Position numbers and translations under genes: made by a program. This document shows positions 17,245 to 25,848 of a DNA stretch of 57,961 nt, piece after piece. Source of the DNA: Verrucomicrobiota bacterium (GTDB lineage Bacteria; Verrucomicrobiota; Verrucomicrobiia; Limisphaerales; JAHDYP01); NCBI GenBank assembly GCA_023383055.1, contig JAHDYP010000025.1, positions 1 to 57,961 of the forward strand. The letters are read 5' to 3'. How positions within the stretch are numbered: position 1 is the stretch's first letter; each line of letters starts with the position of its first letter. The notes under the pieces are model-generated. The model worked only from the letters and a program-made list of their open reading frames with translations. It made no database searches and was not told the origin of the DNA.

Positions 17245-18021
17245 GTGACCACCCAAATCATCACCGTCGCCAATCAGAAGGGCGGGGTCGGAAAAACGAC
17301 CACGGCAATCAGCCTGGCGGCGTGCCTGGCCGAGGCCGGCCGGCCGGTGCTACTGGTGGACCTGGACCCCCAGGCCAACGCCACCAGCGGGCTCGGGATC
17401 GAGAAGCATCCGGGCGCCAGCGCCTACGCGCCGCTGCTGGGCCAAGGCAAACTCGAGGACAAGATCAAGTCGACGGCATTCGATCGGTTGTGGCTCATCC
17501 CGAGCGAGGTTGACTTGTGCGGGGCCGAGATCGAGTTGATGCGGATCGAGGAACCGGTTCAGGTGTTGCGCCGGGCCCTGGCGCCGATCCGCGAAGCCGG
17601 CCGGTTCGAGGTGGTCCTGATCGATTGTCCGCCGTCGTTGAGCCTGCTGACCATGAACGCATTTGTGGCGGCGGCCCATCTGCTCGTGCCGCTGCAATGC
17701 GAGTATTACGCCCTCGAGGGAATCGCGACTATCAACCGGCTGTTGAACCAGTTACGCGAGTCGGGCGCCAATCCCAACCTGTCCCTGCTCGGCGTGGTGA
17801 TGACCATGTTCGATGCCCGGACCCGGTTGTCGCGCCAGGTCGTGGACGAAGTCCGGCGTCATTTCGGCGAGTTGCTGTTCGAGACCGTCATCCCGCGCAC
17901 GACGCGCCTGGCCGAGGCGCCGAGCTTTGGGAAACCGATTTTGCATTACGATCCTTACTGCAGTGCCACGGCCGCCTACCAGGTCCTGACCGGCGAGATC
18001 ATTAGCCGGTTAAAGATTTGA
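17245..18021 (+). CDS. ParA/Soj-family ATPase
   Basis: A 258-residue deviant Walker-A ATPase. KGGVGKTT (residues 12-19) is the signature lysine-rich P-loop, LLVDLDPQANATSGLG is Walker A', and VVLIDCPPSLSLLTMNAF is Walker B. The C-terminal VIPRTTRLAEAPSFGKPI is typical of chromosomal Soj/ParA proteins. ATP-dependent dimers bind DNA and move cargo or origins. The normal partner parB does not follow: the next gene encodes a secreted propeller protein, so parB is either elsewhere or absent. The start is GTG at 17245. Confidence 0.9.
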   Translation: MTTQIITVANQKGGVGKTTTAISLAACLAEAGRPVLLVDLDPQANATSGLGIEKHPGASAYAPLLGQGKLEDKIKSTAFDRLWLIPSEVDLCGAEIELMRIEEPVQVLRRALAPIREAGRFEVVLIDCPPSLSLLTMNAFVAAAHLLVPLQCEYYALEGIATINRLLNQLRESGANPNLSLLGVVMTMFDARTRLSRQVVDEVRRHFGELLFETVIPRTTRLAEAPSFGKPILHYDPYCSATAAYQVLTGEIISRLKI

Positions 18022-18041
18022 ATTATTTCCGCTTGGACTGC

Positions 18042-18075
18042 ATCCAAAGTGAGGCTAGGTATAAGCACTTTGGAT
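18042..18075. promoter_or_regulatory. Ten-bp inverted repeat around a -10-like element upstream of the PQQ-like gene
   Basis: ATCCAAAGTG at 18042-18051 and CACTTTGGAT at 18066-18075 are perfect 10-base inverted arms with a 14-base spacer holding GGTATAAG. The second arm ends two bases before the start codon at 18078. TTGGAC at 18033-18038 may be a -35. The element could be an operator or an mRNA hairpin that hides the start. The 11-mer GGTATAAGCAC (18058-18068) recurs exactly at 21838-21848 before the fructose-bisphosphate aldolase gene. Confidence 0.45.
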
Positions 18076-18077
18076 TG

Positions 18078-19370
18078 ATGAACATGAAATACTGCAGTTT
18101 AAGCGTGGTCATGGTGTCGGGTCTGTTGGCGTCAGGCGTTCCGGGCGGTCTCACCTCCCGGGCGGCGGATTGGCCGCAGTACCGCGGTCTGAATCATGAC
18201 GGGATCACCACCGAATCCGTGACGCCCTGGGGAAGCCAGGGGCCGCGGGTGATCTGGAAAAGCCCCACCCCCACCGGATTCAGTTCCTTCAGCGTCAGCC
18301 AGGGTCGGGCCTTTACCCTGGTGCAGGGGGAGGTGGGCGGTGCGACTCGCGAGCTTTGTGTGGCCTTCGACGCCACCAGCGGTCAGCGGCTCTGGGAGAA
18401 GCCGGTGGGGGTCGCCAAGTATGATGGCGGCGGTGATAGCGGTACCTCCGACAACAAAGGCGGGGACGGGCCGCGATCGACCCCGTCGGTCGATGGTTCT
18501 TCGGTTTACGTGTTGAGCGCGCAGCTCTACCTGGCGTGTCTCGACGCTGCCACCGGGGAAGAGCGCTGGGGCAAGGATATCATTCGCGAGTTCAAAGGCC
18601 GCAACATCAGCTGGCAGAGCGCCGCGTCACCGCTGATTGACGGCGACTTGATTTTCGTGGCGGGTGGCGGTCCAGACCAGTCGCTCCTGGCCTTCAACAA
18701 GACGACCGGCGCGGTGGTGTGGAAGACCGGCGACGAGAAGATGACTCATGCCACGCCGGCGGTCGCCACCATCCAGGGGGTTCGTCAGGTGATCTTTTTC
18801 ACCCAAAGCGGCTTGGTGGCGGTCGAAGCGGCGACCGGCAAGCCGCTGTGGCGTTATGCCTTTCCGTATCGGGTTTCGACCGCCGCCTCGCCGGTGGTCG
18901 GCGGCGATATTGTCTATTGTTCGGCCGGCTATGGCGTGGGTGCCGCCGCCGTTCGGATCAGCCGGTCGGGCGAGAACCTCGTGGCGACCGAGTTGTGGCG
19001 ACTGCGGGGCGATCGGCCGGTGGTCAACCACTGGAGCACGCCGGTCTATCACGACGGTCATCTCTACGGCATGTTCAGTTTCAAGAACTACGGGGATGGC
19101 CCGGTCAAGTGCGTGGAGTTGGCGACCGGCAAAGTCCGGTGGGAAGAGAAGGGCTTCGGACCCGGCAACATGATTCTCGCCGGCGACCGGCTGGTGGCTT
19201 TGGGTGATGCCGGTCAACTCGTGTTGATTGAAGCCACGCCCGAAGCCTATCGGGAACTTGCCCGGGCCGAAGTTCTCCAAGGCAAATGCTGGAGCACACC
19301 GGTCGTGAGCGGTGGGCGCATCTACGCCCGCAGCACCGTTGAAGGCGTTTGCCTCGAGGTCGCGCCCTGA
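18078..19370 (+). CDS. Secreted PQQ-like beta-propeller repeat protein
   Basis: A 430-residue exported protein with a signal peptide (MNMKYCSLSVVMVSG... cleaved near SRAAD) and the WPQYRGLNHDGITTE start seen in many Verrucomicrobia/Planctomycetes PQQ-binding-like proteins. Propeller blades are marked by repeated DA-TG-LW/RW motifs: AFDATSGQRLWEK, CLDAATGEERWGKD, AFNKTTGAVVWKTG, AVEAATGKPLWRY and ELATGKVRWEEKG. Such proteins are outer-membrane assembly factor BamB-like or sugar-binding; no dehydrogenase catalytic motif is evident, so enzymatic function is not claimed. The start is ATG at 18078 or 18084; a longer frame from 18018 would place non-signal sequence in front and is disfavoured. Confidence 0.85.
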   Translation: MNMKYCSLSVVMVSGLLASGVPGGLTSRAADWPQYRGLNHDGITTESVTPWGSQGPRVIWKSPTPTGFSSFSVSQGRAFTLVQGEVGGATRELCVAFDATSGQRLWEKPVGVAKYDGGGDSGTSDNKGGDGPRSTPSVDGSSVYVLSAQLYLACLDAATGEERWGKDIIREFKGRNISWQSAASPLIDGDLIFVAGGGPDQSLLAFNKTTGAVVWKTGDEKMTHATPAVATIQGVRQVIFFTQSGLVAVEAATGKPLWRYAFPYRVSTAASPVVGGDIVYCSAGYGVGAAAVRISRSGENLVATELWRLRGDRPVVNHWSTPVYHDGHLYGMFSFKNYGDGPVKCVELATGKVRWEEKGFGPGNMILAGDRLVALGDAGQLVLIEATPEAYRELARAEVLQGKCWSTPVVSGGRIYARSTVEGVCLEVAP

Positions 19371-19372
19371 GC

Positions 19373-20086
19373 ATGCGAACCGCGGTCGAAATGGAAGTCG
19401 AACGGGTCACCATCGAGGTGGCCAACACCAAGACCCTGCGGCTGCGCTGGCCGGAGGGTTACGACCCCGAGTTCAGGACCGGCCAATTCATCACGATGTA
19501 CTGGGCGGATGCGCCGGACTACAAACGCGCGTATTCGCTCTCCTCGTGCGCCCTGGACCGGGGCCATTTCGAGATCACGGTGAAACGCGACGGCAAGATG
19601 GGGACGCGCCTGGTCGATTGGATCAAGGCCGGCGATCGTTTGATGGTGCTGCCCCCGGCAGGACGATTCCTGCCGGTGTTTGAACCGGGCCGGGAGCTGA
19701 TCTGCATGGCGGGCGGCTCCGGAGTGACCCCGTTCCGTGGATTTGCGCGGGAGGCGACGCGGCGCGGCCTGAACACGCCGATCGCGGTGCTCTACAGCGT
19801 GCGGACGCCGGACGAAGTTATCTTCCACGATGAATTCCAGGCGCTGGCTTCCGAGAACCGGCATTTCAAGTTCGAGGTGACCTGCACGCGCGTGGAACCG
19901 GAGGCTCCCTGGACGGGGCGGCGCGGTCGATTGACGCTCGAATGGCTCGCGGAACATCTGCGGGATCCGGCGCACACCGTCTTTTACGCCTGTGGCTCGA
20001 ACGCATTCGTGCACACGGCGGAGAATCTGGTGCTCAATCACCTCCATCTGCCCAAGGAACAGTTGCGCGCGGAAAAGTGGGGATGA
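19373..20086 (+). CDS. Ferredoxin-NADP+ reductase-like FAD/NAD(P) oxidoreductase
   Basis: A 237-residue flavin reductase of the FNR superfamily. The FAD-binding barrel carries RAYSLSS (flavin contacts) and TRLVDWIKAGDRL; the nucleotide domain carries MAGGSGVTPFRGF and YACGSNAFV. There is no 2Fe-2S cysteine cluster at either end, so it needs a separate electron partner. It starts two bases after the propeller gene stop and probably shares its transcript. The physiological electron acceptor is unknown. Confidence 0.85.
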   Translation: MRTAVEMEVERVTIEVANTKTLRLRWPEGYDPEFRTGQFITMYWADAPDYKRAYSLSSCALDRGHFEITVKRDGKMGTRLVDWIKAGDRLMVLPPAGRFLPVFEPGRELICMAGGSGVTPFRGFAREATRRGLNTPIAVLYSVRTPDEVIFHDEFQALASENRHFKFEVTCTRVEPEAPWTGRRGRLTLEWLAEHLRDPAHTVFYACGSNAFVHTAENLVLNHLHLPKEQLRAEKWG

Positions 20087-20138
20087 AAGGGTTCGACCTT
20101 GCTCGCGGGCGGGCTTCCCTGCCTAATGGGGAGCCGTG

Positions 20139-21311
20139 ATGCCTAAGCGAACAGCCCTTTACTCCGCTCATCAACGTCTCGGTGCCCGACTGATCGATTT
20201 CGGCGGATGGGAGATGCCGGTTCAATACTCCGGGATTGTAGAGGAACATCTCGCGGTGCGGAACGCGGCGGGCCTGTTTGACATCTCGCACATGGGGCAA
20301 CTGCTGATTTCCGGGGAAGGCGCCCTGACCTTCCTGAACCGGGTGCTGACGAACGACGCGCGGCGTCTCGAGGTCGGACAAGGACAATACACACTGCTAT
20401 GCAACGAACCGGGCGGGGTGGTGGACGACCTTTACCTCTACCGGCTGACTGCCGCCGAGTACTTGCTGATCGTCAATGCCTCGCGGTTTGACGCGGATCA
20501 CGCCTGGCTCGAACGACGGCGGCAGGCCGCGCCGGATCCGGGGCCGGTTCACCTTCAGAATCTATCAGCCAGTCACGGCGCATTGGCGGTTCAGGGACCT
20601 TCGGTGATCGCGTTTCTCGGCGGATGCTTCTCCTCCGGCGCTCCGGGGCGCCCAGGCCGCCTGGACGCGATGCGCAAGAACGAGATCATCTCGCTGCCCT
20701 TTCAAGACGCTTCCTTCCACGTGGCTCGGACCGGTTATACGGGCGAGGACGGTTTCGAGATGTTCGGACCGGTGACGCATCTCGAGTCGCTCTGGAACCA
20801 GTTGCTGGCCGCGGGCCAGGCGCACGGGCTCAAGCCCTGTGGCCTGGGCGCGCGAGACACCTTGCGGACGGAGATGGGCTATCCACTGTATGGGCATGAA
20901 CTCGACGAGCATACCACCCCGATCGAGGCGGGCCTCGGCTTCTTCGTCGCCCTGGACAAGGGGGAGTTCGTCGGGCGCACTCCTCTCCTGCAGCAGAGGC
21001 AATCGGGAGTCTCGAGGAAGTGCGTGGCCTTTCTCATGGCGGGGGCTTCGCCGCCGCCGCGCCCGGGTTATCCGATCTGGGAGACCGGTACCACGGTCGA
21101 GCCCGTCGGCCGCGTGACCAGCGGGACGCAGAGCCCGTCGTTGGGCCGGGGAATCGGCCTGGGTTACGTGCCGCCGCGCCTGGCCAAACCCGGCACGATG
21201 CTGGCCATCGAGATCCGAGGCCGGCATTACGCTGCCTCCGTGGTGCCGAAGCCGATCTACCGACGGCCCGCCGAGGCCGCCGCGAACGGGGTTCCCGCGA
21301 AAGCGGTTTGA
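20139..21311 (+). CDS. gcvT: Glycine cleavage system T protein (aminomethyltransferase)
   Basis: A tetrahydrofolate-dependent aminomethyltransferase of about 390 residues, normal for the family. LYSAHQRLGARLIDFGGWEMPVQY opens the protein, and GLFDISHMGQ, ARTGYTGEDGFEMF, GLGARDTLRTEMGYPLYGHEL and VTSGTQSPSLGRGIGLGYV are GcvT signatures, including the folate-site Asp. GGGAG at about 20128-20133 supports ATG at 20139 over GTG at 20136. gcvH follows at 40 bases, but no gcvP is in the window, so the P protein must be encoded elsewhere. No glycine riboswitch fits in the 52-base upstream gap. Confidence 0.95.
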   Translation: MPKRTALYSAHQRLGARLIDFGGWEMPVQYSGIVEEHLAVRNAAGLFDISHMGQLLISGEGALTFLNRVLTNDARRLEVGQGQYTLLCNEPGGVVDDLYLYRLTAAEYLLIVNASRFDADHAWLERRRQAAPDPGPVHLQNLSASHGALAVQGPSVIAFLGGCFSSGAPGRPGRLDAMRKNEIISLPFQDASFHVARTGYTGEDGFEMFGPVTHLESLWNQLLAAGQAHGLKPCGLGARDTLRTEMGYPLYGHELDEHTTPIEAGLGFFVALDKGEFVGRTPLLQQRQSGVSRKCVAFLMAGASPPPRPGYPIWETGTTVEPVGRVTSGTQSPSLGRGIGLGYVPPRLAKPGTMLAIEIRGRHYAASVVPKPIYRRPAEAAANGVPAKAV

Positions 21312-21350
21312 CTCCGGCCGGACCGCGGGTGTAACAGGAATCCAGCTTTT

Positions 21351-21734
21351 ATGAGTCAAATTCTTCCCGAACTGAAATACGCCAAAAGCCACGAGTGGGT
21401 CCGATGCCAGGACGGTGTCGCGCTGGTCGGCATCACCGATCATGCCCAGCACGAGCTGACGGATGTGGTGTTCGTCGAACTGCCGACCGCCGGGCGGGTC
21501 CTGAAGGCTGGAGAAGCTTGCGCGGTGGTTGAATCCGTCAAGACTGCAAGTGACATCTACGCGCCGGTGAGCGGTCAGGTGACCGAGGTGAACGCGCTGC
21601 TGAGTGACAACCCGGGGCTGGTGAACAGCGATCCTTACGGAGCCGGCTGGTTCTTCAAGGTGTCGTTGACCGATCCCGCTGAGTTGACGCGATTGATGGA
21701 TGACGCGGGATATCGGGCGCAGGTTGGAGGATAG
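21351..21734 (+). CDS. gcvH: Glycine cleavage system H protein
   Basis: A 127-residue lipoyl carrier protein, the usual length. The lipoylation site is Lys64 in [38 protein letters not shown] at the N-terminus and [13 protein letters not shown] near the C-terminus are diagnostic. It shuttles the aminomethyl group between the P and T proteins. The gene lies 39 bases after gcvT and they likely form one operon. Confidence 0.96.
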   Translation: MSQILPELKYAKSHEWVRCQDGVALVGITDHAQHELTDVVFVELPTAGRVLKAGEACAVVESVKTASDIYAPVSGQVTEVNALLSDNPGLVNSDPYGAGWFFKVSLTDPAELTRLMDDAGYRAQVGG

Positions 21735-21815
21735 GGTCGGAGCGTCGTGCGATGCGAGGGCCTGGCGGGCTGCGGCCGAGTGGAACGTGGTTCACGAAAC
21801 TCGTTTTGATTAGGC

Positions 21816-21848
21816 GTGGACGAGGGGGTGTGCTTGCGGTATAAGCAC
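21816..21848 (+). promoter_or_regulatory. Candidate promoter of the class I aldolase gene
   Basis: GTGGAC at 21816-21821 is followed, 18 bases later, by TATAAG at 21840-21845. The -10-like box lies in GTGCTT-GCGGTAT-AAGCAC (21830-21848, six-base inverted arms), and GGTATAAGCAC matches the element upstream of the PQQ-like gene exactly. The coding start at 21870 fits a short 5' leader. Promoter and shared control are inference. Confidence 0.4.
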
Positions 21849-21869
21849 GCGCGATTCGCGGTTATTACT

Positions 21870-22922
<1,053 letters not shown>

Positions 22923-23058
22923 CGCGGGCGATCGATCGGTTTGACGGGGGCTCCGTGGCCGGCAGGCCGCGGAGCTGCCCGCGGCGTGCCGGGCGGGAGG
23001 GGTTGAGGCTCAAGATTTCGTGGTTACCCGCTTGCAGTCGGGTTGTGATTTGCCTATT

Positions 23059-23077
23059 TTGTCCACGGCAAGGACAA
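23059..23077. promoter_or_regulatory. Inverted repeat upstream of the PocR/AraC gene
   Basis: TTGTCC at 23059-23064 and GGACAA at 23072-23077 are perfect six-base arms with a seven-base spacer, ending eight bases before the start codon at 23086. This is suitable for autoregulation of the regulator downstream, or for a hairpin at the ribosome-binding site. Only the symmetry is observed; the function is inference. Confidence 0.35.
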
Positions 23078-23085
23078 GATTGAGT

Positions 23086-23989
23086 ATGCAATCCGCCCGG
23101 CGCAACGCTCCCGTCAACGACAACAAGCAGTTGATCGAGGCGCTGATTCATTCCCCGATTTACCAGGACTACGAGCGGGCTTTCGGGGAGGCGACGGGCA
23201 TGCCGGTGGCCCTGCGTTCGGTGGAATCCTGGCAGCTGCCCTATCACGGGCATCGGAAGGAGAACGAGTTCTGCGCGTTGGTGGCCCAGAAGAGCCGGGC
23301 CTGTGCGAATTGTCTCCAGGTGCAGCAGCGGTTGTCGGACCGGTTTCGAGCCGCAGACGGTGACGTGCGCGTTTGGGCTGAGCGAGACGGCGGTGCCGGT
23401 GCGGATGGGGGATCAGGTGGTGGGTTTCCTGCAGATCGGGCAGGTGTTTCGCAAGCGGCCGTCGGCGGCCCAATTCGAGCGGGTGTATCAGCTGGCGCAA
23501 CGCTGGGGATTGACGGATTCGCGGGAGGAACTGCGGCGAATCTACCTGGGGACCCGGGTGGTGCCGAGCCGCCAGCATGATCACCTGGTGCGGTTGCTGC
23601 ACATTTTCGCGCAGCACCTCTCGCTGATCAGCAACCAGATCTTCGTTCAGCAGCAAAGCGCGGAACCGCCGGTGATTGTGCGCGCCAAGGAATACATCGC
23701 GGCGCACCAGGCGGAGGATCTGACGCTGGCGCAGGTGGCGAAAGCGGTGAACACGAGCACGTTTTATTTCTGCAAGATCTTCCGGCGGATGACGGGCTTG
23801 AACTTCACGGATTACGTCTCCCGGGTGCGGGTTGAGAAGGCCAAGAATCTCTTGCTGAATCGCAACCTGCGCGTGAGCGAGATTGCCTACGAAGTGGGGT
23901 TTCAGTCCCTGACCCACTTCAACCGCGTGTTCAAGCGGATCCTGGGGATGTCGCCCACCAAGTACCGAATGCGGCTGCCCTCGATGTGA
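23086..23989 (+). pseudogene. PocR-sensor AraC-family regulator interrupted by a frameshift
   Basis: Two overlapping frames together make one regulator. The first (from 23086) encodes the start of a PocR-type sensor domain, ending in the cysteine motif ACANCLQVQQRLSD. The continuation EPQTVTCAFGLSETAVPVRM and the rest of the sensor (VVGFLQIGQVF) are only in the +1 frame, which then carries a complete AraC helix-turn-helix pair: LTLAQVAKAVNTSTFYFCKI and ISEIAYEVGF-like VSEIAYEVGFQSLTHFNRVF to 23989. The switch must occur around 23337-23349; the 904-base length is one more than a multiple of three. It may be a real mutation, an assembly error, or (less likely) recoding. PocR regulates propanediol genes in Salmonella, so a link to the BMC locus is attractive. 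Confidence 0.8.
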
Positions 23990-23995
23990 GGGGCG

Positions 23996-25345
23996 TCAGA
24001 CTTTCGGGTACTCCCAGCCTTTGCGGTAATCGCGGCGGAGCAGGCGATTGGCTTCGCGATCGCCGGGGATCTCTTCTTTTTGGCCGTCCCAGGCGATGCC
24101 GCGGCCCAACTTGTAGGAGAGCATGCCGAGGAGGCTGACGTTGGTGGAGTAATGGATTTCCTCGATGTCGCAGACGGGGCGGCGGCCCAGCTGGATTGCC
24201 TGGAGAAAATCCGCCCAGAGTTCCTTGATGTTCTGCTGATCCGGTTCGTGAAGGGTGGGATCCTCGTGCAGGACTTCCTTTCGGCCGTCAGCGGGATAGA
24301 AGGTCCATCCTTTTTGCCAGCCCAGGTGGAAGGTGCCTTCGGTGCCGTAGAAGTAGCAGCCGACGCTCTCGCCTTTCTCGGCGTTATTGCCGGCAAACTG
24401 GCGGTGTTCCCACGAGACCGTGAAACCGTCGAACTCGTAGAGGGCCACCTGGTGATCCGGGGCGTCGGTGGTCTGGTGGGTTTGGTTCAGGACCGGCGGA
24501 CCTTTGATGGGCCGTCCCCCGTAGGACGAGATTCTCCGCGGCCATTTCTGGTCCATGATCCAAAGGATCTGGTCCATCCAGTGAATCCCCCAGTCGCCAA
24601 GAGTGCCGTTGGCGTAGTCGAGGTAATTCCTGAATCCGCGGGGGTGGAGAGCTCCTCGCCAGGGGTTGGAGAGGTCGGCCACGCCGTTGAACGGTCGCAG
24701 TGGGGCCGGGCCACACCACAGATCCCAGTCGAGTTCCTTGGGGGGTTCCGTATTGGGCAGGGGCGTTTCCGGTCCGCCGCCGTAATGGACGAAGGCCCGG
24801 ATCATGCCGATCTTGCCGGCCTTTCCGGAACGGAGGAAATCGCGGGCGGAGATATTGTGGGGCGAAACCCGGCGATGGGTGCCGACCTGGACGACCCGGC
24901 CGGTCTGGCGGGCGGCTTCGACCATGGCGCGGCCCTCTTTGATGGTGTGGCTGATCGGTTTCTCGACGTAGACATGCGCGCCAGCCTTCACGGCGGCGAT
25001 GGTTTGCAGCGGATGCCAATGATCCGGGGTGGCCACGATACAGATATCGGGCCGCTCACGTTCCAACATTTCGCGGTAATCGCGGTAGCGCTCGGGATTG
25101 CCGCCGGTGAGCTGTTTAACCTTGTCCCAGGCGGGGTTGAGCAGCCGTTGATCCACGTCGCACATGGCGACCACCTGGCATTCGCCCGAGGCCATGGCCT
25201 CGCCGAGGATGTTCATGCCCCACCAGCCGGTGCCGATGATGGCGGTACGGTGCCGCCGCTGTTCCATCCCCACTAGCGAAAACGTGCTCAGAGCAAAGCC
25301 GGCGGCGGCGGAGGTCTTCAGGAATTCACGGCGGTTCATGGTCAT
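23996..25345 (-). CDS. Tat-exported Gfo/Idh/MocA-family oxidoreductase
   Basis: A 449-residue NAD(P)-dependent oxidoreductase with an N-terminal twin-arginine signal (NRREFLKTSAAAGFALSTFS). The Rossmann motif IIGTGWWGMN is followed by EKPISHTIKEGRAMVEAAR, the family EKP motif, and LGDWGIHWMDQILWIM. Verrucomicrobia and Planctomycetes carry many such periplasmic paralogues, thought to act on sugars or polyols. ATG at 25345 overlaps the lipoprotein stop as TGATG; ATG at 25339 or GTG at 25348 are alternatives. It is the last gene of the leftward amidoligase-lipoprotein cluster, but its link to that chemistry is unclear. Confidence 0.88.
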   Translation of the reverse strand: MTMNRREFLKTSAAAGFALSTFSLVGMEQRRHRTAIIGTGWWGMNILGEAMASGECQVVAMCDVDQRLLNPAWDKVKQLTGGNPERYRDYREMLERERPDICIVATPDHWHPLQTIAAVKAGAHVYVEKPISHTIKEGRAMVEAARQTGRVVQVGTHRRVSPHNISARDFLRSGKAGKIGMIRAFVHYGGGPETPLPNTEPPKELDWDLWCGPAPLRPFNGVADLSNPWRGALHPRGFRNYLDYANGTLGDWGIHWMDQILWIMDQKWPRRISSYGGRPIKGPPVLNQTHQTTDAPDHQVALYEFDGFTVSWEHRQFAGNNAEKGESVGCYFYGTEGTFHLGWQKGWTFYPADGRKEVLHEDPTLHEPDQQNIKELWADFLQAIQLGRRPVCDIEEIHYSTNVSLLGMLSYKLGRGIAWDGQKEEIPGDREANRLLRRDYRKGWEYPKV

Positions 25346-25806
25346 CACTTGGGTTCGATGGTTGGACGCGACAGGATGAAGGTACCGCGATCACGTTTGG
25401 AGTCAAAGGTTGCCTGCAAAAAGTCGGCGGACGCCATGCCCCGGCACCGGAAGATGCCGCCCGCCAGCCAGCCCAGGTCGGACTCGCCCTTGAGGCTCCA
25501 CTGTCCGGATGACACCGGTTCCGCCGTCAGCTCAAGGCTGTAGCTGTAGCTCATGATTCCCCAGAACCGGGCGCGGAACCGCGCATGAAACGTCTTATCG
25601 TCCACGGGCGTGAACAGTGCCCGGAGTTGTCCCTGGTGTTCGTTCACGCTGCTCCGCCAGTTGCCCGTCCAGGGTCCGGCAATGGCGGGGGCCGGCAGGG
25701 GACGCGCGGTGGCGGTGCGCCATTCGCGGTTAAAGCCTGAACAACCGGCGGCTGGCAGCAACCAAACCAGGCTGAGGCAGAGCAGGCTAAACCGTGCGGG
25801 CGTCAT
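25345..25806 (-). CDS. Small lipoprotein of unknown function
   Basis: A 153-residue protein with a lipoprotein signal: a hydrophobic helix followed by LLPAAGC, with the lipobox Cys at residue 22. The mature part is beta-rich (GPWTGNWRSSVNEHQGQLRA, YSYSLELTAEPVSSGQWSLKGESDLG) and resembles small secreted beta-sandwich proteins that begin with a G-x-W-x-G-x-W motif. I do not recognise a named family. It sits 42 bases after the GCS2-type ligase and overlaps the oxidoreductase start, which suggests membership of the same operon. Confidence 0.7.
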   Translation of the reverse strand: MTPARFSLLCLSLVWLLPAAGCSGFNREWRTATARPLPAPAIAGPWTGNWRSSVNEHQGQLRALFTPVDDKTFHARFRARFWGIMSYSYSLELTAEPVSSGQWSLKGESDLGWLAGGIFRCRGMASADFLQATFDSKRDRGTFILSRPTIEPK

Positions 25807-25848
25807 CAGGGGTGTGAAGTTAATCGAGAACCCCGTTCGAGTCCAAGC

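Noticed and set aside
20087..20138. Glycine riboswitch upstream of gcvT
   Set aside because: The gap is 52 bases, too short for one aptamer, and no conserved core was seen.
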